A stretch of DNA of 64,000 bases from Akebia trifoliata (Eukaryota; Streptophyta; Magnoliopsida; Ranunculales; Lardizabalaceae). The position numbers were made by a program, and so were the translations under genes. Shown in pieces: positions 58,851 through 64,000 of the stretch (position 1 is its first letter; every line of letters begins with the position of its first letter). A model generated the notes under the pieces. The model worked only from the letters and a program-made list of their open reading frames with translations. It was not told where the DNA came from and ran no database searches. The stretch lies in NCBI GenBank assembly GCA_017979445.1, contig CM030706.1, positions 25,274,281 through 25,338,280 on the forward strand, given 5' to 3'.

Positions 58851-60337
58851 TTCATTTTGAGTTCGATCCCAATTCAAATATTTTGCTAGGAAAATATAAT
58901 GGTCATAATATATGTGAAGATGATTGATTATTACAAATGAATTTTAGTTTTAAGCTAAGATACCTTTTTAGAGAGAGTAGTTCGTCTTCTAAAAAGGGGA
59001 AGGTTTCCTTAGGTTCCCATTTCTTACAATTCCTGTCGTAGATCAGGTTTGTTGATCTATGTTTGGATCACCATCCTGATATTTTTAGCGAGATTAGGTA
59101 TTTTGTTCTTGATATTGTTAGCGATGGACATTGCTATTGGGTTTTTGTCGATATGATTCCCCTTTTGGATGTAAATTTGGCATTCATTGTTGTTGTCACA
59201 CATTTGCTGTACTTCTCTTACCTCTGTCCATGTTGAAGTTAGGATATTATTTGTTTTAATAAAAATCTGTACGTCAGGAAGAAATAAACATTCACAATGA
59301 AATTGGACACTTCGTAGCGTAACTTTGAAGCTTCACTTATTGCTTCAACCTTCCAAAATTAACCCCACCAAGCTTGTGAGTAGAAGGAAATACAACTGAC
59401 TTAAGCTGAGCTTGAGCATAAAACTTTTGAGGTCAATGTTTGAGTGTTGTATGGGTGTTGGCACAAATTCATAATCTATTTGGAAGCGAGTATTATCCAA
59501 GTCTTATGCTTAAACAGAAACAGTAGTAGGGGTTTCTTACTTGTAAACCCGTGCAAACATCCTTAAAATGCTTAATTGCAATACATACCTCATGTTTTAC
59601 ACTCAAAGTGTTATATATTTAACCGGTTTGCGGACAAATTGCTCAGTGGTAATAGTGTGGATTTATGCCCATCTCCTCACCATCGATGAAGCCTATAAGA
59701 ATGCACCTTTAAATACTCAACAGAGTTACCGTAGTGTTCATGATGGTCTTGTGGATGGTGCTCCATGGTAAGGCTTTCGGCCTTTATTTTTGTAACTGCT
59801 CTGTTTTTGTTCTCTTTAGCTCTAGATTTTGTTAATTTATTGTTGTTTTGGGCAGCATTTGCATTGTTTAATATGTGATTCAATTGTGTGTCCATATATG
59901 ATATGTTAAATTTGCAACCAAGATATGAGATTCAGTTGTGTATAGCCGTACATGATCTTTTTTATTATATAACATCCTATGGTATGGACATACGATTACA
60001 CATTACTAGGGCAAATCCTACCCACCAAATTCGTGTAATATACCTATATGCATGTAAGATAGCAATTTTCTGATTTCTGAAATATGTATAAATCAGTTCT
60101 ATGTTTCATTGATTTATTAAGAAACATGTATTTTGTCATACAAGTATATCATGCACAAAAAATGGTGACATAGGAAGACAATGAAAAACCTTTGAATGGT
60201 GTCTTCTAATGTACACCTAACATGTAAAGTCTATTCTACCTCAAATTTTCAGCATGTAACCAATAAAAGGTGTTGCTAAATTTTTTTTCAATACATTTAT
60301 TTATGAAATGTCGATTTTTCCATTTATACTAGCCTTA
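58851..60337. other. Unassigned sequence between the two MULE N-terminal copies
   Basis: 58960-59180 has a frame-broken stretch with 'LDIVSDGHC' that recalls the 'D..GDG.C' motif of OTU-like cysteine proteases, too weak to call. 59280-60337 shows no recognisable coding. Confidence 0.4.
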
Positions 60338-60686
60338 CGACATTGACTAAAATAGTTGTGATCTAATGTCAGAAGGAGCCTTCTGACATTGACTAAAATA
60401 GTTCTGATCTAATGTCAGAAGGCTCCTTCTGACATTGATTAAAATAGTTCTGATCTAATGTCAGAAGGCTCCTTCTAACATTGATTAAAATAGTTTTGAT
60501 CTAATGTCAAAAGGAACCTTTTGACATTGAGTAAAATAGTTCTGATCCAATGTCAGAAGGCTCCTTTTGACATTGACCAAAATAGTTCTGATCTAATGTT
60601 AGAAGGAGCATTCTGACATTGAGTAAAATAGTTCTGATCTAATGTCAAAAGGCTCCTTTTGACATTCACTAAAATAGTTTTGATCT
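60338..60686 (+). repeat. 46-bp tandem array of 26-bp palindromes
   Basis: Seven palindromes start at exactly 60365, 60411, 60457, 60503, 60549, 60595 and 60641. Arms are 12 bp (AATGTCAGAAGG / CCTTCTGACATT) around a 2-nt centre (AG in units 1 and 6, CT in 2, 3, 5 and 7, AA in 4). Units 4 and 7 have AATGTCAAAAGG paired with CCTTTTGACATT, a compensated change. The 20-bp spacer is 'gattaaaatagttctgatct' with variants. Confidence 0.95.
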
Positions 60687-61357
60687 ATTAGATTTTTAAT
60701 GTTTAAAGAAATGTAATGATATTTTTTTCATTATTTAGTTTTATTGAAATTTAGTAGAATTTTAGATTGTAAGATGATATTTTTCTCATGAGTTAGAACT
60801 ACAATTGTTAGTGTCTTAGAGCTTGATTATCGTGTTGCATTTAATGTGTTTGATGTATTGCGTCTTAAAGGTTTGATAGAATGTGTACCATTTTTTGCAT
60901 ATATTTTTATAGATTTTCCATTTGATCACAAATAATCTCACTCTTAGTAAGAAAATATCATATGCAGGGAGAATCTAATAAATGGATAAAAGGAAGATTT
61001 CGTTGATATGCTTTTATGATGGAGAGATCGTAGACCCATTTGACGGGTTAAGTATAGTGGTAAATGCAAGAATAAGTATGTTGGACGTGATATTTCATTT
61101 AAAATATTTACCGACATGATATATGAAGTCACCGCATGTAGTCGAGATGAGATAAATTTGAAGTTAAAATACTTGTATAGAATTAGCCCTCCATTCGTCG
61201 AGATAGATATAGAAAATGATGCAGATGTTAAAGAGATGTTCTTTGGAGTATCGGAAGATTCCCAAACCATATACATTTTCATTACGAAATCTCGACGGCT
61301 TGTTGAAATGGAAAATGATACTAACCTTATGTATACACAGAATATGTTTGAAAATAG

Positions 61358-61456
61358 GTATGAGACATCATGAACTCGTATCTATTATAGAAAAAAATTT
61401 ATTTGTTGTATTTTATTTGTGGTTGATACGAATGATTTACGATTTTACACATGCAG
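61358..61456 (+). other. Predicted MULE intron 1 (99 nt)
   Basis: AG|GTATGAG donor and TTTTACACATGCAG acceptor. Removing it keeps the frame open in phase 2. Confidence 0.6.
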
Positions 61457-61525
61457 AAGGAAAAAAATATTAGAGCCGATTGTGGTCCCTTCGAAGTTGT
61501 TGAAAATAGAAATATGTACAAATAG

Positions 61526-61627
61526 GTTTGTTATTTCTTTAATTTTATTTTAAATTAGAACCTGTTGCAGTCTAAGTTATATCGATGCGATTCATCTCTA
61601 ATTATTCTTTTAATCCCATTTACAAAG
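61526..61627 (+). other. Predicted MULE intron 2 (102 nt)
   Basis: AG|GTTTGTTATTTC donor and CCATTTACAAAG acceptor; phase 2. Confidence 0.55.
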
Positions 61628-61711
61628 GAATGTTGAAGATGATCTTATTTCAACAAATCCAACCAAGGGATGCAATGATACTAGACGAATTCCAGATTCA
61701 TCACCTATTAG

Positions 61712-61811
61712 GTTAGTATATGAAACTAGGCATACGCTAGGGCGATTCGAACCTTAAAAAATCATATATAAATTTTTCATGAATTTTTTATTCATATTGT
61801 TTTGTCTATAG
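61712..61811 (+). other. Predicted MULE intron 3 (100 nt)
   Basis: AG|GTTAGTATATG donor and TTGTTTTGTCTATAG acceptor; phase 2. After it the frame stays open for about 70 codons but is not the frame of the main ORF, so a frameshift near 61900-62030 is needed. Confidence 0.55.
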
Positions 61812-64000
61812 TAAAGTTGGGAGTTCAATTTATCCACCCGCGCATCGAAATATTCCAGATTCAGATCCCTCAAATCCAGACCTATGCGTCGATATTTCAG
61901 GATGTTTAACCCCTATGTATGTCTACTCGTATTACTTTCTTCAATTAATCCTCTTAGAAATATTTCTAAATTTGGCACATCTATGTTTACGTACAATTTT
62001 CCTTCTACAATGAATTGTCTGTTTGATGGTGGGGATGTTGATATGGATGAGGGTATTTGCTCTCGTAGAGAAAAAAGTAAATTCTTTGAGTTGCGTAATT
62101 CATCCGAAAAGAAAGTCTTGAAAAATAGTTCATGCAGTAGTTCCGATGTAAGAGAGGCATTTTGTTGCAACGTAGACATGGGATTAGATTCTGATAAAGG
62201 ATCTGATGGTGTTGAATCTGACAATATGTGGGAAAAAACTTATGATGAAGGATACGATAACCCATATTTTGAGGAAGAATTTATTGAGTTTTCTCTTGAA
62301 AATCGTTCTAGAGGAAGGATGGAATTAAAAGTTGGAAATACGTATGGTTCAAAAAATTTATTTCAAGTAGCTTTGAAAGAGTGTGCCATGTTGTCAAACT
62401 TTCAAATTGAACCCATAAGGACTTGTCACACAGCGATCTCAGCCAAGTGTGCTAACCAAAGTTGTCATTTGCGCATTCATGCTACTAAACTCCGCGGGAT
62501 TCCAACTTTTGAAATAAAGAAGTTAATCTCCAATCATACGTGTGCATTACCAACACGTGGTCGTGACCATAGGCAAGCCAGTAGTCATTGGATTGCAGTT
62601 CGAGTGAAGGCAACTTTGAAGGAACATCCCAATATGATACCTGTCCAAATTATCACGTATATTCAAAAACACTTTGGTGCTACAATTTCGTATTGTAAGG
62701 CGTGGAGGGCAAAAGAGTTTGCTATATCGGAATTGGTTGGTTCATGGGACGAGTCATATCGTATATTACCATCATATTGTGCAGAGTTAATGCGTGTTGA
62801 TCCTGATGATGTCACTGTACTTGTATGTAGAGAGGAAGATAGGTTTGCGAGATTTTTTTGGAGTTTTGGTGCTTGTATTAAGAGTTACAGAAATAACATA
62901 AGAGGTATTATATCAATTGATGCAGCCCACCTAAAAGGTAAATACCGTGGCCAACTCTTAGTTGCAACTGGCTTAGATGGTAATAACAAGGTCTTCCCAA
63001 TAGCCTTTGCGGTCGTCGAGAGTGAAAATACCGATTCTTGGTTATGATTTTTTTGAATCCTCGGAGATAAAGTTATTGGAATTGAAAGTTGGTTCGTATT
63101 GATATCTGATCATCACCCAGGCATTCTGGAGAGTGTCCCTTTGTATTTCCCAACGTCATCCATGGGTTTTGTTTAAGACACCTATGTAATAACTCCGTAC
63201 GTGAGTTCAAGGACAACGTTGCCAAACAGAAGATCTGGATGATGGGAAAGATATATAGCATTCCAGCATTTGAACATGAGATGCTTGAGTTGCGCGACAC
63301 TCAACCCAAATATTACAAATGGTTAAGTGCCATCGATCAGAAAAAATGGACTAGAGCTTACTTTCCTGCCAAACGATATCGCATGATGATGACGAACATA
63401 TCTGAATGTATGAACAAGGTTCTAAAGTTAGAAAGGGAACTTCCGATTACAGCTCTTGTTCATGCAACACATACTAAGTTGTCTAATTATTTCTTTGAGC
63501 GGTCTGAAGAATGCAAACTATTCAAAGATCAGTTGACTCCCTTTGCTCTATGTGAAATTAAGAGATTTGATATTCCATCAAATTATGTGGATGTTCGTCA
63601 AACTGGAACGCATATTTACGAGGTTGGTGTACTTAAAAATAGATATGTTTTCGATCTTGGAAAGCTGAGTTGCACATATCGTCGTTATGACCAGCTTGGT
63701 CTCCCATGCATTCATGCCATTTCTGCCATCAAGCATAGTAAAATGTCACCGTATGATTTCTCAGAGGATTGGTTCACAGTTGATCGATACCGAGAAACAT
63801 ACAAGGATTCTATCAATCCCACGGTTGATGAAAGTCAATGGATTGTTAGATGTGATGATGTGATCGTATCCCCTCCAGATGTTGTAATGCAGCTCGGTAA
63901 GCCAAAAAAAAATAGATTCAAAAGTCAGTCCGAGAAACATTTATATTATCGATGTGGAAATTGTGGACGTCGTGGCCACAATCGTAGGAGATGTGTGTAC

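Larger units (their letters stand above)
60982..64000 (+). pseudogene. MuDR/MULE transposase, intron-containing, running off the window
   Basis: A start ATG at 60982 ('MDKRKISLICFYDGEI') is followed by a 1-nt shift near 61055 into an open frame ('EVTACSRDEINLKLKYLY'). Three introns are predicted (61358-61456, 61526-61627, 61712-61811). The MuDR DNA-binding domain spans about 62325-62545, including 'C....C' in 'SAKCANQSCHLRI'. The catalytic domain starts near 62845, with Asp at 62919-62921 ('SIDAAHLKGKYRG') and the second Asp at 63108-63110 ('ISDHHPGI'). A SWIM finger near 63670 has its second Cys as Tyr (TAT 63676-63678). A CCHC knuckle is at 63952-63996. Lesions: TGA at 63045 and 63054, a frameshift near 63150; after that the frame stays open for ~280 codons to the end. 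Confidence 0.9.

Noticed and set aside
59568..60073. Short ORFs between the MULE copies
   Set aside because: Random-length frames without motifs or composition expected of protein.
60338..60686. CRISPR-like array
   Set aside because: Spacers are near-identical rather than unique, the genome is a plant nuclear one, and no cas genes exist.

Overview
The window is plant nuclear DNA, almost certainly from an angiosperm. It is AT-rich and holds no convincing host gene. Almost all of it is nested LTR retrotransposons of known plant lineages (Ty3/gypsy Tat/Ogre-like and Tekay/Del-like, plus Ty1/copia), with a Mutator-like (MULE) transposase gene at the right end that runs off the window. All coding regions carry stops or frameshifts, so nothing here looks autonomous. 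Lineage names rest on motifs I recognise by eye, not on searches.

Layout: 1-380 is the end of a + strand copia pol. About 530-7040 plus 36934-37300 is a degenerate minus-strand copia element, split first by a solo LTR (2219-4372, perfect 5-bp target duplication GGTCC) and then by a minus-strand Tekay-like gypsy element (outer limits 7041-36933). The left LTR of that Tekay element is broken by a Tat-like solo LTR (7796-13470, GATAT/GATAC duplication), which is itself broken by a + strand Tekay-like solo LTR (9560-12487). The Tekay interior is broken by a large, young Tat/Ogre-like element (17167-34113) with 2234-bp LTRs. That element has gag, protease, RT, RNase H, a second RNase H and integrase in order, with a probable spliced intron between protease and RT.

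37301-39231 is unassigned and contains a triplicated module. 39232-41969 is a minus-strand fragment of a second Tat-like family, then comes a Tekay-like LTR fragment (41970-42452), then a + strand, pol-deleted copy of that second family (42453-54079). Its LTRs carry a dense cluster of W-box and telobox motifs upstream of a TATA box, and its 3' region carries a 38-copy, 34-bp array. 54080-54375 is the end of another Tat-type LTR. 54376-57584 is a minus-strand copia fragment with its 5' LTR and PBS.

57585-64000 is a MULE region: a 5' non-coding part with a (TC)n tract, a decayed duplicate of the transposase N-terminus, a seven-unit array of 26-bp palindromes at exact 46-bp spacing, and a MuDR-type transposase gene with three inferred ~100-nt introns.

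The least ordinary signals are: (a) the 46-bp palindrome array, whose arms change in a compensatory way and whose centre flips between AG and CT; (b) the 34-bp array, each unit of which can fold into a hairpin with linked stem changes; (c) the W-box/telobox module in the LTRs; and (d) two leader arrays, an intron and antisense frames in the Tat/Ogre-like element.
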